A stretch of DNA of 64,000 bases from Owenia fusiformis (lineage: Eukaryota; Annelida; Polychaeta; Sabellida; Oweniidae): contig CAIIXF020000003.1 in assembly GCA_903813345.2 (NCBI GenBank), positions 3,872,109 to 3,936,108 of the forward strand, in the 5' to 3' direction. The first letter of the stretch is position 1, and each line of letters starts with the position of its first letter. The notes below the pieces were generated by a model. That model ran no database searches, was not told the DNA's origin, and saw only the letters and a program-made list of their open reading frames with translations. Below, piece after piece: positions 22,405 to 34,375 of this stretch. The position numbers were made by a program, and so were the translations under genes.

Positions 22405-23755
22405 GTATATATATGTTTTGCCATCATTAGACATATCATAGAGGAGTCAGAGTCCTTAGATTGGTTGGGCCAGTACAGTAAACAATGCCCTTCTTGTGGT
22501 ACTAACATTCAGGTATATATTTATATTCCCATCATTAGACATATCATAGAGGAGTCAGAGTCCTTAGATTGGTTGGACCAGTACAGTAAATAATGCCCTT
22601 CATGTGGTACAAACATTCAGGTATATATATATATGTTTTGCCATCATCAGACATATCATAGAGAAGTCTGAGTCCTTAGATTGGTTGGACCAGTACAGTA
22701 AACAATGCCCTTCATGTGGTACAAACATTCAGGTATATATTTATATTCCCATCATTAGACATATCATAGAGGAGTCAGAGTCCTTAGATTGGTTGGACCA
22801 GTACAGTAAACAATGCCCTTCATGTGGTACAAACATTCAGGTATATATATGTTTTGCCATCATCAGACATATCATAGAGAAGTCTGAGTCCTTAGATTGG
22901 TTGGACCAGTACAGTAAACAATGCCCTTCATGTGGTACAAACATTCAGGTATATATTTATATTCCCATCATTAGACATATCATAGAGGAGTCAGTCCTTA
23001 GATTGGTTGGACCAGTACAGTAAACAATGCCCTTCTTGTGGTACAAACATTCAGGTATATACATGTTTTGCCTTTATCAGACATATCATAGAGAAGTCAG
23101 AGTCCTTAGATTGGTTGGACCAGTACAGTAAACAATGCCCTTCATGTGGTACAAACATTCAGGTATATATATGTTTTGCCTTCATTAGACATATCATAGA
23201 GGAGTCAGTCCTTAGATTGGTTGGACCAGTACAGTAAACAATGCCCTTCATGTGGTACAAACATTCAGGTATATATATATGTTTTGCCATCATCAGACAT
23301 ATCATAGAGGAGTCAGAGCCCTTAGATTGGTTGGACCAGTACAGTAAACAATGCCCTTCTTGTGGTACAAACATTCAGGTATATATATGTTTTGCCTTTA
23401 TTAGACATATCATAGAGGAGTCAGTCCTTAGATTGGTTGGACCAGTACAGTGAACAATGCCCTTCATGTGGTACAAACATTCAGGTATATATATGTTTTG
23501 CCATCATTAGGCATATCATAGAGGAGTCAGTTCTTAGATTGGTTGGACCAGTACAGTAAACAATGCCCTTCTTGTGGTACAAACATTCAGGTATATATAT
23601 GTTTTGCCATCATCAGACATATCATAGAGGAGTCAGTCCTTAGATTGGTTGGACCAGTACAGTAAACAATGCCCTTTTTGTGGTACAAACATTCAGGTAT
23701 ATATATGTTTTGCCATCATCAGACATATCATAGAGGAGTCAGTCCTTAGATTGGT
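22312..23755 (+). repeat. ~108-bp tandem array spanning the RNF14 exon 3 donor
   Basis: Fourteen copies of a ~106-111-bp unit: ~90 bp of exon 3 (RHIIEESESLDWLDQYSK to CPSCGTNIQ), the donor CAG|GTATAT and ~20 bp of intron. Units 2-7 alternate between two types (GTTTTGCCATCAT and TATTCCCATCATTAG junctions), a 216-bp higher-order repeat. Six copies lack 2 bp (GTCAGTCC instead of GTCAGAGTCC). Unit 3 has TAA in place of CAA. Read through from unit 1 the frame stays open until that TAA (22591-22593). All complete copies keep the GT. Confidence 0.95.
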
Positions 23756-23759
23756 ACCC

Positions 23760-24526
23760 CTGCTACAAGAATATTCCCTCATCACTTCCTCAGTTATTTT
23801 TGATAATTTTTTGGTGTCACCTTGTATTTTGTCTTCGGGTTTTAGAGATAGATAAATATTGAAAAAAGGTTTATTGCAGTTTAAGGATGTTCAATGGAGG
23901 TTTGAACTTTTTCTAAAATATCGTTTTTGTATTGATATAGTCTTCATTTTTTTACTTGTTTTTGGTGATTCGTGTTTGGAGATCAGCATACATAACAAAT
24001 AGCTGGTGGTGATATTTTGCTTGGGAATGCTTTGTCTGAGATTCTTACATCATAGGCAACAAAGGATATTAAAACTTTAAAAACAGTATTTTAGTTTGCA
24101 TACTCCTGACCAAGAGGCTCAGTACTTGACAAAAATTGGCGCGGCACTTCCTCATTGGGTCTCATGTAAAATCAAATCTCCACCTCCAAAACACAATTTG
24201 GGACATTAAACCTTTTCTTAAACACACAGAAACACTTTATTATAGTATGTAGGCTAATTTAAATTTTGAAAAGAAAACTTACAGGCTAGTATTCATTAGT
24301 AGAAGAACTGTATTAATGAAATTTAAGCTGATCAAGATTTATCTTTGAGAATTTAGAAAAACTACGATGAACATTTATTGGGTTAAAGTAGCTCACTGCC
24401 ATAAAAAAGTTATTTGAATTAAAAAAAGTCAGTTTTATGTGATCCCCTATTTCATCCATTTGATATATCTTCCATTTCAGCTCTTTATGAACTGGATTAA
24501 CAATTTAATTTTTATTATAATTTCAG
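23760..24526 (+). other. RNF14 intron 3 remainder
   Basis: AT-rich intron sequence ending in the acceptor TAATTTCAG at 24526. No further features seen. Confidence 0.7.
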
Positions 24527-24760
24527 AAAATAGACGGCTGCAACAAGATGTCCTGCACAAAGTGTAGGAATTACTTCTGCTGGTTATGTATGGCTACACT
24601 TAACCATGGCAACCCGTATAGTCATTTCAACTCCCTGGGGTCACCCTGCTTCAATCAATTATTTCAAGGGGTGGAGACTAATGAGTGGGAGGTGCCTGAA
24701 GAGGAACAAGAAAGGAACCTAGAGGATTGGCAAGAAGATGTTGATATGTTTCTTTTCTGA
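24527..24760 (+). CDS. RNF14: RNF14-like, last coding exon (RING2 catalytic part)
   Basis: It begins KIDGCNKMSCTKC and continues NYFCWLCM, completing RING2. In RBR ligases the cysteine of the GCNKM(S/T)C segment accepts ubiquitin, and it is present here. HGNPYSHFNSLGSPCFNQLF matches the conserved RNF14 C-terminal block, and the acidic tail ends at the TGA at 24758-24760. Phase 0 entry matches exon 3. Confidence 0.93.
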   Translation, partial: KIDGCNKMSCTKCRNYFCWLCMATLNHGNPYSHFNSLGSPCFNQLFQGVETNEWEVPEEEQERNLEDWQEDVDMFLF

Positions 24761-24769
24761 TGATTGACA

Positions 24770-25612
24770 TGTGGGCGGATCAACTAGTTTTGATTGACAT
24801 TATTGACAGATCTAGAATGTATGATTGACAGCCTTTTTGACTTTGATTCATTAAGTTTGTTTTGTAATATTAGCAGATTTAGAATGTGTGATTGACAGTC
24901 CTAATGACTGATTAATTATGTTAACTGTAATATTGGCAGATATAGAATGTGCGACTGACAGTTGTGATGGCTTTGATGACAGCTTTATGTTGCCAATAAT
25001 ATTGGCAGATCTTCATGGAATGTGTAATTGACAGCCCCAATGGCTTTGATTCATTATGTTAGTGACTGTCAGGACTTTAAGCTTCAATTCATTACTTTGG
25101 CTTAAATATTGGCAGATCTAAAATAAGTGACTCGTAGTCCTATTGACGGTGATACATTGTGTTGGCTTTAATATTTGTAGATCTAGAATAAGTGATTGCC
25201 AGCAATATCGACTTCAACTCATTACATTAATTTAATAAATTTGGCAGATCTAAAATGTATGATCGACTGCCATTTTGCTTTGATTTATAATTGGCTTTAA
25301 TATTGGCAGATCTAGAATTTGTGACTCATAGTCCTTTTAACGTTGATACATTACGTTGGCTTTAATATTGGCAGATCTAGAATAAGTGACTCATAATTCT
25401 AATACGGTCATTCATTACGTTGGCTTTAATATTAGCAGATCTAGAATGAGTGATTGCCAGTAATATCAACGTCAACTCATTGCATTCATTTAATATTGGC
25501 AGATCAACAATGTATGATCGACTGCCATTTTGCTTTGATTCACAATTGACTTTAATATTGGCAGATCTAGAATTTGTGATTGACTGCCTTGAGTGACTTT
25601 TCATGATTTAAC
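24770..25612 (+). repeat. ~75-80-bp degenerate tandem repeat in the RNF14 3' UTR
   Basis: About ten diverged copies share TTTAATATTGGCAGATCTAG, AATGTGTGATTGACAG and TTTGATTCATTA. It lies between the stop codon and the candidate poly(A) signals, so it is probably transcribed as 3' UTR. Confidence 0.85.
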
Positions 25613-25706
25613 TTCACTCTGTGAGGATAGCGACTCTTTGATGTAAAGGCATTTACATACATATTTTTTTTAACTTGTGTTGGGTACTTTAATTGAAGGC
25701 ATTGCG

Positions 25707-25834
25707 AATAAAGTGGATGCATCTGGAAGCTTTACAGCTCATATGATAAACAATTCGTTTTCAATGTATAATGGCTGTGAATATAGTCACTTTAGTGAAG
25801 TTTTACATTGCTAAGTTGGATATGTTAAAATAAA
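25707..25834 (+). terminator. candidate poly(A) signals of RNF14
   Basis: AATAAA at 25707-25712 and again at 25829-25834, about 950-1070 bp after the stop codon. Confidence 0.55.
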
Positions 25835-25849
25835 GTATTGTTTTGTGTT

Positions 25850-26954
25850 ATGTTATTTTATTTACCATCTACAAGATGAGAACATATACATAAATATGTT
25901 ACATGAGTTATATATCGTTAAGCAATTTAGAAAGCTATTGGTCTTTTATCTTGGAGGTAGATTTATATCCAAATATTTTACCCGTGTGTTAATAGTAACA
26001 TACAGTTGCCTAACCGATAAGTTATGAAATTCACAAGATAACGTCCTGGTTGATTATTGGATCCCTCGGATGTATATACTCCTGACTGATTCGCTGTCAG
26101 TAACCTGGTACAACATACGGGTAAAATATTTGGATACAAATCGACCTCTTTATTGGTGAAAATGATCATGAAAATAAAAATTTCCTCCTCGGAAGTTTAT
26201 CTATTTTATTATAACCAGGTGGATACCAGTGTATACGTTCAGTCACAACGCTTAAGACTGGAACAGCTGAAAACGCAATAACTGAAAATAATTATGATTA
26301 TGAGCAGCTTCATTGATCTCCAAAACATGACGTTGTTTTATTTTGGTAATTATGCAAAGGTTTAATTGTTCAACTGCTGATTGTTAATTCATAGAGTAAA
26401 CCTAAGCTTTGCTGCATAACAATATATCAACAGATTATAAAGAGTAATTAATTTTGACTGATTCTTCATGTGTTAACCTTCCACTTAGTTTTATTGAGAC
26501 AAGTACCATAAGGATAGGAAATAAAAATAAATATTCCTTTTTTGGAATAAATAAATGATCTATAATATCAATGTCAAATCTTTTCCGATGTATGATTTAG
26601 AAAAAGAAATATTTTATATTATATTATATCGTTGCAATAACATTTTTTCTCATTAGAAAAAAGAGGATCTTGATTTTTGTAATTTTCGGGAAAATTGGGT
26701 AACATTTAGCTAATTAAAAGAGCGGTGCGTTAATTCTGTTTTTCTTTTATGTGTAATTAAGCATAATTAAAAAAATGCGAACGAGAGAAACTATGTTAAA
26801 AGTAGTTTGAAATTTTGCTACAAAGGAAGTTAATTAAATGTAGGGCATGAGTAAACCAATGGGGTCTATAGAAGCATTAATGTAGCCACTTAACTTAAAC
26901 TGTGTTCAAAACACCTAGAAAAAATAACATAACTGAAAAAAGATCATGTTTTGT

Positions 26955-26988
<34 letters not shown>

Positions 26989-27000
26989 GTCTTTTTTATT
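25850..27000. other. intergenic stretch with a (CTTA)n run
   Basis: No gene. 26110-26240 resembles 1121-1260 (dispersed repeat). A (CTTA)n microsatellite lies near 26956-26987. Confidence 0.5.
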
Positions 27001-27632
27001 AGCTCATATGGTGAGCTATTGCAATCACTCACTTGTCCGTCTGTCTGTCCGTCCGTCTGTCTTCTGTTTGTCTGTGACAACAATTGGCCCGTTTTAAAAC
27101 CTCCGTCAATAGGATTCCCGTTTTAAGTTATTTTTGTTCAACATCAATATAGAACCCCCCCCCTATGATTCCTAATTCCAAAGCTCCCCTTTTTTCAAAA
27201 TGGCCGCCGTTTTTTTTGTTTTAAGCCATTTTAGTTACCATTGATTTGTCCATCCGTCTTGCGGAATCCACTTTTGGACCATTTGCCTTAAAACCTCTGT
27301 CGATAGGATTCCCGTTTCAAGTTATTTTTGAATCAACATCAATACAGGAAACTCCCACATGACTAGTCTTGGTTCAAAAGCTCGCCTATTTTCAAAATGG
27401 TTGCCATTTTTGTCTCGCGAAATTCACTTTTGGCCCATTTCCATGCTTTACAAATGATTTCGGGTGTCCTGCATTGTAAAAAGCCATGTCACTGTAAAGT
27501 GTAGTTGTATGAAATAATTTTGTTACAAAAAATCGGCAAAAAATTATATCCATTTTATTTTCAGCCATTTCAGTTAACATTTATTTGTCCATCTGTCTCG
27601 CGAAATCAACTTTTTGGACCATTTGCCTTTAA
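27001..27632. repeat. dispersed repeat with internal duplications (left part)
   Basis: It starts AGCTCATATGGTGAGCTATT, a word I believe recurs in several marine invertebrate genomes. It contains three diverged copies of a ~170-270-bp unit with CCTCTGTCAATAGGATTCCC and CTCGCGAAATTCAC. It resumes at 30398 after the inserted TTAA element. Confidence 0.65.
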
Positions 27633-30397
27633 AGGGAATGCGAAGTTTTGTCCCTTAAACTTGATAATAAGTTAGAATAAAGATATATCTTTCAATCCAA
27701 CTTAGTTTTATTGTTCTATCATTATCCTTTTAATTGTTATTGAGCCCCGGGTTTTGCATATGAACTGGACCACGGAGCTGCCATTTCAACCGTAAAGTGG
27801 TTCTTTACGACATTGTTATGACGTCATTGATGCCAGATTGATGCCTTGGCATTCCAAAAGTTTTGTGGCGCCATTTTTGAATCAAAAAATGAATGCCGAG
27901 TTGTTGCCATTCCAAAACCAAAGAAATCATTTCAAAGGAACTAAAAGAATACGTATATACCACCCATAATAAAGAACGATTTCAATTGAATATTAACGCC
28001 GGCATTTTCGGAATTGCATTTTACCTATCTAGACATGGAATGCGGGTTAGATTTATTCTTTATTTACACTTGAAATAATCTGGGATTCGTGACTTTTTAA
28101 CTTTTATTAGGTCTAGCGCTAAATGCGAACAGAGAATGCTAATTCTATCAGGCGAATACAAACTATTCGAATAAAACAAAATAAAATTAATTCAACCAAC
28201 CCATCTTGGATTTCCAAGATTGCAATTGTTTAATTTGCTAGTCTCATTACAAAAACACGTGTTCGTACTTTAATATTCATTGCATTTATGTTTATCTTTA
28301 AAACAGGTATTCTAAGAAATTAAAATTCCGTATTCAATTAGCAGTCACATTTGCTAAGATAGCCATACGGCGTATCTTGATTATGAGGAAAAACTACGAT
28401 TCCCGTACGGCTGATAAATGATGACGCACGATCAGCGTAGGGCGGCCCTATGACGTGCGTAGTTTTTTCTTGAAGGCATCCACAAGGGGTTCTATGGTTC
28501 GGAAAGGTCAATTGTAACCTATGAAATCCAAGCGCAGCCACAAGTCGACCGTGAACCCGACGTACGGCCGTCGTGAGACCTACGGTTTGGCTGCTGCTTG
28601 TTGATATCTATAGTGACCACAGGAAAGAAAAAGTTATAACTCCGACTCTACGCCTGGTAAAAACTGGATATGTCGTATACGTAGACAGCAAGGTGCAGTG
28701 ACCTTAAGTCGACTGTAGTTTTCCTATGTTTGCCGCAGAAATTTACTGATTTCAGGGAAATACGATCGACGTGTGGTCGCATTGAACAAATGTGACTGAA
28801 GCTTTTAAAGTTCCACTTATTTTCCGATATAGAAAAACAAAAGGTTGTATGCCATTAAATTGTAAATAATTATTTCGAAAATACCGTAGAACTGTACTTA
28901 CCACGGATGTTGTAACAAAAAATAAATATATAATAAAATAAATATTTAACTATTGGCGTACTATCAATACGGCAATTGCCTCATCGTCGTGGAAATGAAA
29001 TATCATACTACAATCGACCCCATCGTCTCCCCGCATCACTGAATGTTATGAGCCTTCTCTTGTCATGATCCAAGGTGAAATACCATTGAATTTTGAAAAG
29101 CTTTTTTGTCATATCTAATGTCGCTACGGTGATATGATATATTGAAATTGGTCGTTTGACAACTGAGAAATTAAACATTACGTATTATTCTTTGAAAATA
29201 TGACAGTGGCATGTCCTTGTAAAGCTATTGCCAATCTTAGTATTTAGGAGATTGACATTTACATATGTATCATTTAGACGACATCGATTTTTTGTTTTTT
29301 TGTTTGCGTTTTTCATCAGAATTTAAATGGCTAAACACTTTAGGGAGTTACTGTTTCATTGGATTGCTACTTTTTGTTTTATTTCTTTCATTCTCCAATA
29401 TGCACCTATTCATATTTGAATAGAATACTACAGATTGAAGAAATCTACCACTTATGATTAGGTAAGAAAGCATGCAATTGCGGCAGTATGCCTATTTGTC
29501 GACGTAAACCTTAAGGTTAATAATGATGTGCCGTAAATGCTCATCAGCGCATTAATGAACATTAGCATAGATTTTGATATTTTAAATGGTATGTCGTGTA
29601 TTTACATAAATATGGTAAATGCAACTATTTGTTGGATGCGTTCAGCCGATGATATAACTTACTTACATGTATTTTCACCACAAATACGCCAACACATTAG
29701 CCACATTAATCTTAGTTAAATAAATCACCATTGATGCACAGTAATGCATTTATGTGTAAATGCCATTTTGTATATTTTAATGCATTTACCTCATTTATTG
29801 GTTAAATATACAAGAAAGCATTTACAGGATTTGAACAGATTTATCCTTTTTGACCCAATGTTATCATTATATAAAATAATTCTAGTGGACATTTTTCAAG
29901 TGGAATATAATGCGATGAATTCCGAATCGCACAGCCGATATCTCATAAGTTTAGTGATTTTTCTACCCAGCCTATACTATATCACATTGGAGAAAATAAA
30001 TACAAACATTTGAAAAAATACATTGCAACAATTCAATTTCTATGAAGAATATATTGAAACAACTTTTCCAAATATATGATATGATATGGACATGAACATG
30101 CGGCACCAATGTCAAGCGGACAGAAATAGTTATAAAATATCAGTGAAATGTGTTCTATTTCTGCGATCCGAGTATGACGTGATCATATAGCGACATTTCC
30201 CAGGCATCAATTTTAAGGCATCAATGACGTCATTGATAAATAACAATGGCGGCATCCGCAGCGATCCAGATATGGGTACTTTGAACTTGAATTATATGTT
30301 AGTTCAAACACGATATGTCCCATGAGTGAGCTGAAGTGATAGATGATGGTTATAAGTAGCCAGCGTGTAAATTAGAACATGAAACTTCGCATTCCCT
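27633..30397. mobile_element. 2.77-kb TTAA-flanked non-autonomous DNA transposon
   Basis: The perfect inverted ends begin AGGGAATGCGAAGTTT (reading AAACTTCGCATTCCCT at the right). TTAA lies directly outside both ends (27629-27632, 30398-30401). The flanking repeat is contiguous once the element is removed. TTAA duplications are typical of piggyBac and Kolobok; AGGG-type tips favour Kolobok, but this is not proven. A TGACGTCA palindrome occurs near each end (27819-27826 and 30225-30232). No transposase-like ORF was recognised. A GC-richer patch lies at 28370-28600. Confidence 0.85.
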
Positions 30398-30640
30398 TTA
30401 AACCTCTGTCAATAGGATTCCCGTTTCAAAAGCTCGCCTATTTTCAAAATGGTCGCCATTTTTTGTCTCGCGAAATTCACTCTTGGGCCATTTCTAGCTT
30501 TACAAATAATTTCAGGTGCATTGTAAAAAGCCATGTCACTGTAAAGAGTAGCAGTATGAAATACTTTTGTTACAAAAATTGGCAAAAAATTATATCCTTT
30601 TTTTATTTTCTGCAATATTAGCCATCATTAACTTTTGAGC
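30398..30640. repeat. dispersed repeat, right part after insertion
   Basis: It continues the unit at 27290-27560 (CTGTCAATAGGATTCCCGTT, AAAAGCCATGTCACTGTAAA), interrupted by the TTAA element. Confidence 0.7.
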
Positions 30641-30888
30641 AACACCATGTGAGCCCAGTACCCACGGTACTATTTATCAATATTCTAGCTGTAACGTGAC
30701 ATCAGTTGTTATAAAGGTACCTATGTAAAATTCTGGACATCTATAGGATAATTATACTGAACAATTAATGCCTATGCTGCATAGTACAAAATTCAATTTT
30801 AAAATTGATATCTATATTAGTGGCCTAAATTGAAAAAAGCGTATAAGTACAGCATGATTGATAATGAATTTTGTCCTTATGTAGGTTA

Positions 30889-31076
30889 CAGGCCCGTAGC
30901 AAGGATTTGCCAAGGGGGATTCACTTTTTGAAAAATTCCAGGGGGGTTCACTCAAAATCACTTAAAAAGTGCTCAGAATGGTGAAAAACTGCATGATTTT
31001 GAAAGATTTTTTGGCCAGGGGGGGGGGGTTGTTCGCTCGAACCCATCAAACCCCCCCCCCCTTGGCTACGGGCCTG
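30889..31076. mobile_element. MITE of the CAGGCCCGTAGCC family
   Basis: It starts CAGGCCCGTAGCAAGGATTT, ends GGCTACGGGCCTG, and has the interior marker AACTGCATGATTTTGAAAGA. No clear target-site duplication. Confidence 0.8.
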
Positions 31077-31079
31077 GCC

Positions 31080-31987
31080 GTTTAAACAATTTAATATTTG
31101 CAGAATGAAGTAAGACATGTAAGAACACCCACTCATTGAATATTTTCAATTGTTAACCTCATTTATAACGTTCGTTTTGTTATGAGTATATGTAAATATT
31201 TTGTCTGTCTATTATTATGGAAGCTTAGAATATTCTCAAGGGATTTTGAAAAACTAGACGTCTGTATTGATTTTGTTGCCTCGTGAATGAGGAACAACAA
31301 GTATCTTGGTTATTCAAAAAAATCCCATTCGTCATATTTGTTGACTCTCTTCAATTGCGATATTTTTATATGCATCGATACATCATACAGTATGTTGCAA
31401 TATAAGTTAAACTTGGCATACACGATTATAAATTACCTATTCATCACGGACCCCCAGAATTATTATTCCTTTGCTGTGACCCCCCCCTCCCCCCACAAGG
31501 GCTTATAGATGGACTCGTATTATAACAGCACATCCCGGCTGTGTGCTTTGGTGTCATTAAGGACGTGATACGTTTTAAGAGATCCCGTCGACCCTCGGGA
31601 ATATCTGCCCCGCCCTCAATTCACTTTCTCATGGACCTTATTACAATTATTCCCCATACAGATACACTCAATCGGCAAAGTAAACGCTACAAATGGGGGA
31701 AGTAACCCATATATGACCATATTTCTACACGTTCACGTACTCAAGAACGTGTATAATCTCCCTATTTATAAAGATATATTTAACGTGGACGTTTACTCTT
31801 GCAGGAATACTGTCTCCCTACGTGTCAATTGTTTTCTCCAGGGGCCACATCATACATGTTATCATTGTCCTTTTTACTTTATCCCATAGTACTACTACTT
31901 CCCGGTTAATAACACCCGGGAATATTTTTGATATTGAAAAAAATCGTATTGCCCCGCCCACGAAAATCGTATTCACCTCCTTGTTGT
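31080..31987. other. intergenic stretch, no gene seen
   Basis: No convincing gene. CGGGAATAT followed by GCCCCGCCC occurs twice (31597-31615, and around 31918-31960), a small diverged repeat. Confidence 0.4.
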
Positions 31988-33055
31988 TTAGACTGAACCA
32001 TGTTTGTCACATCCGTTTACATCTGCCCCAAAGGCAATCAGAATTTCCACACAATCACTTGAACCAAACTCATTTGCAAACATTATCGCAGTTTTACCAC
32101 TTTCGGCTGCTGTGTTTACATCCGCCCCATTGGCAATCAGTATTTCAACACACTCAGTAAACTCCATCCAAATTGCATACATCAATGCAGTCCATCCATG
32201 TTTGTCTGCTGTATTTACATCTGCCCCATTAGCGATCAACATTTCCACATAGTCAATCATGTCAATTGAACCAAGCTCAATTACAAACATTAAAGCAGTC
32301 TTTCCATTTACGATTGTTGTATTTAAATATGCTCCACTTGCAATCAGCATTTCAACACACTCAGTAAATTCCATCCAAATTGCAAACATCAATGCAGTCC
32401 ATCCCTGTTTGTCGGCTGTATTTACATCTGCCCCACTGGCAATTAACATTTCTACACACTCAATTGAATAATTTTCTGTTGCAAACATCAACGCAGTTTC
32501 CCCATTTTTGTCAGCAGTATTAACATCCACCCCACCTGCAATCAACGATTCAACACATTTAGCGAAATTCCTGGCAATTGCATACTTTAATGCAGTTCCT
32601 TCATGTTTGTCTGCAGCATTTACGTCTGCCCCGCTGGCAATTAGTATTTCCACGCATTCATTTGAATCAAGATCAACTGCAAACATCAAAGCAGTCTTCC
32701 CAGCTGTGTCTGAAGCATTTAAGTTTGCTCCGGCGGCAATCACTTTCCCTACATACTCAACACTGTTAACTTTAACGGCATACATTAATGCAGTCGTCCC
32801 GCAATCATCTGTATTATTTACATATGCCCCACTGGCAATCAACATTTCCACAAATCCAGTTGCATTATTCAAAATTGCTCTCATTAATGCAGTATAGCCA
32901 TAATTAGCTGCAGCCTTTACTTCTGCATGAATCAATTTTGCAGTATCTACACGTACATCTGTCCCACTTGGAAACAGCATATCTACGTTATTTGTTGTTC
33001 CTCGTTTTAGGGCACGCATTGATGCAGCGTGTTCGTCTTTGTTAAGAACATTCAT
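31988..33055 (-). CDS. ankyrin-repeat protein (possibly partial)
   Basis: 355-aa ORF that is almost entirely ankyrin repeats: a degenerate N-terminal repeat and then nine units of ~33 aa with G-x-TALM-x-A and VE-x-LIA-x-GADVN cores. Such repeats bind proteins; the partner is unknown. Units 6 and 8 (GWTALM(F/Y)AIWMEFTECVE) are near copies, a sign of recent internal duplication. The ORF ends abruptly within the next repeat (ADVNGCDKHGSV), so it may be a truncated copy or the 3' piece of a larger gene. AG|GT just before the ATG at 33055 could be a splice acceptor, though its pyrimidine tract is poor. No transmembrane segment or other domain. Confidence 0.8.
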   Translation of the reverse strand: MNVLNKDEHAASMRALKRGTTNNVDMLFPSGTDVRVDTAKLIHAEVKAAANYGYTALMRAILNNATGFVEMLIASGAYVNNTDDCGTTALMYAVKVNSVEYVGKVIAAGANLNASDTAGKTALMFAVDLDSNECVEILIASGADVNAADKHEGTALKYAIARNFAKCVESLIAGGVDVNTADKNGETALMFATENYSIECVEMLIASGADVNTADKQGWTALMFAIWMEFTECVEMLIASGAYLNTTIVNGKTALMFVIELGSIDMIDYVEMLIANGADVNTADKHGWTALMYAIWMEFTECVEILIANGADVNTAAESGKTAIMFANEFGSSDCVEILIAFGADVNGCDKHGSV

Positions 33056-33667
33056 ACCTGCTCTATCATTAATCGTGCATTATTTTAATCACATGCCCTA
33101 TTATATGTGGCAATGCCCAACGTGGAAATAATATAGATCGTTGTAGAATATCCTTAAACATCTGTTTATCTATACCGTCCTTTATTGCCTCCTCTGGATT
33201 GTTTTTAGGGTAAGCCAGACCAATTGTTAAATAAACAATCAAAGTCCGATATTTTAATCAACTTGTAATGATATGTATTTCGCTCGTGAATTCAAATGCG
33301 ACTAAGCAAATGGCATACTGGTCAAATATCCTGCATGTATAGTCAAATTGTTGTAGCTACAGTATCGTCCTAGTAGGGCAAAACCTCTTACATCAAATAA
33401 TGTCTATATTCCTCTGATTCCAATGTCACTGTAAAAGTTTTACAACAAAAACGGAAACATTGTGTGTTAATGCAAACGTATACACGAGTGAATGAGTCGA
33501 ATGATAGAAGTATTGAAATCTTTATTAGAAATACAAACACTCACAGGCTGAGTCACCCCATACAGACAGATCGCCTAAAATTACATTCGTATGATGCGAG
33601 ACTCTACATTCACCAGGATTTTAGAAGCATTTCGCCACTCTTGATGAATATTTATTTTTTACTTTGT

Positions 33668-34070
33668 TACCAGGGGGAATCGAACCTGCAGGCCTTACTA
33701 CATGTTTTTTTGTGTTTCGGAAAATTCTGTATGTGATGTATATTTTTAGTTTTTCAAAGAAATCTACAAATATTTCATTAATATTTGAAACACAACTATT
33801 ATTCGAACTTATGATCGGACATTAGTATGATGTGTACTTCAAGCCAAATGTAATAAACTAGTATCATACCTATGTCCAATCATAAGTTCGAATGACAGTT
33901 GTGTTTCAAATATAATTGTTTGACATACACGAGACCAATGTAAATGCTACCAGGGGGAATCGAACCTGCAGGCCTTACTATTTGTACAATGTCATGTTTT
34001 TTGTGTTTCGGAAAATTCGATATGTGATGTATATTTTTTTAGTTTTTCAAAGAAATATACACATATTTCG
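33668..34070 (-). repeat. direct repeats with a tRNA B-box-like word
   Basis: Two ~110-120-bp copies (33668-33778 and 33948-34070) share CAGGGGGAATCGAACCTGCA and TTTTTTGTGTTTCGGAAAAT. On the minus strand they read GGTTCGATTCC, a pol III B box, but no full tRNA fold is possible. Probably SINE or tRNA-pseudogene fragments. Confidence 0.55.
33781..33913. mobile_element. ~133-bp hairpin MITE between the direct repeats
   Basis: ATATTTGAAACACAACT at the left and AGTTGTGTTTCAAATAT-type sequence at the right are inverted. Inner arms share TTCGAACTTATGAT. It separates the two direct repeats. Confidence 0.7.
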
Positions 34071-34162
34071 TTGCGGTTTTATCTTTACATCGTTATTTCA
34101 ATCACCACCATCACTTTTCAAACGACGTTACCCTGAAGTATTAAGACGTCATGCTATTCTCA

Positions 34163-34176
34163 TACTTACAGAACTT
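34163..34176. repeat. 14-bp target-site duplication of the LINE (left copy)
   Basis: TACTTACAGAACTT occurs here, directly before the T-run, and again at 40772-40785 just outside the 5' end of the element. Confidence 0.9.
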
Positions 34177-34375
34177 TTTTTTTTTTTTTTTTTTTATAAT
34201 TTTTTTTATTTCAAAGAATAAGCATGTTAAAGCAATTGCAAAAAACAATTACAGTACAGTTACATGGTAAACCTACATTTAACAATTTTACAATACAGTA
34301 CAGTGGTTAAATATTTCGTCTTAAGAGACATTATACCATTGGCATTTTTTTATTTAAAGGAAAAAATCATCAGTT

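Noticed and set aside
22604-23855. Several plus-strand ORFs through the exon 3 array
   Set aside because: Repeats of the same exon fragment and intron bases; broken by 2-bp deletions and stops, not independent genes.
32004-32897. Plus-strand ORFs opposite the ankyrin gene
   Set aside because: Antisense shadows of the ankyrin repeat periodicity.
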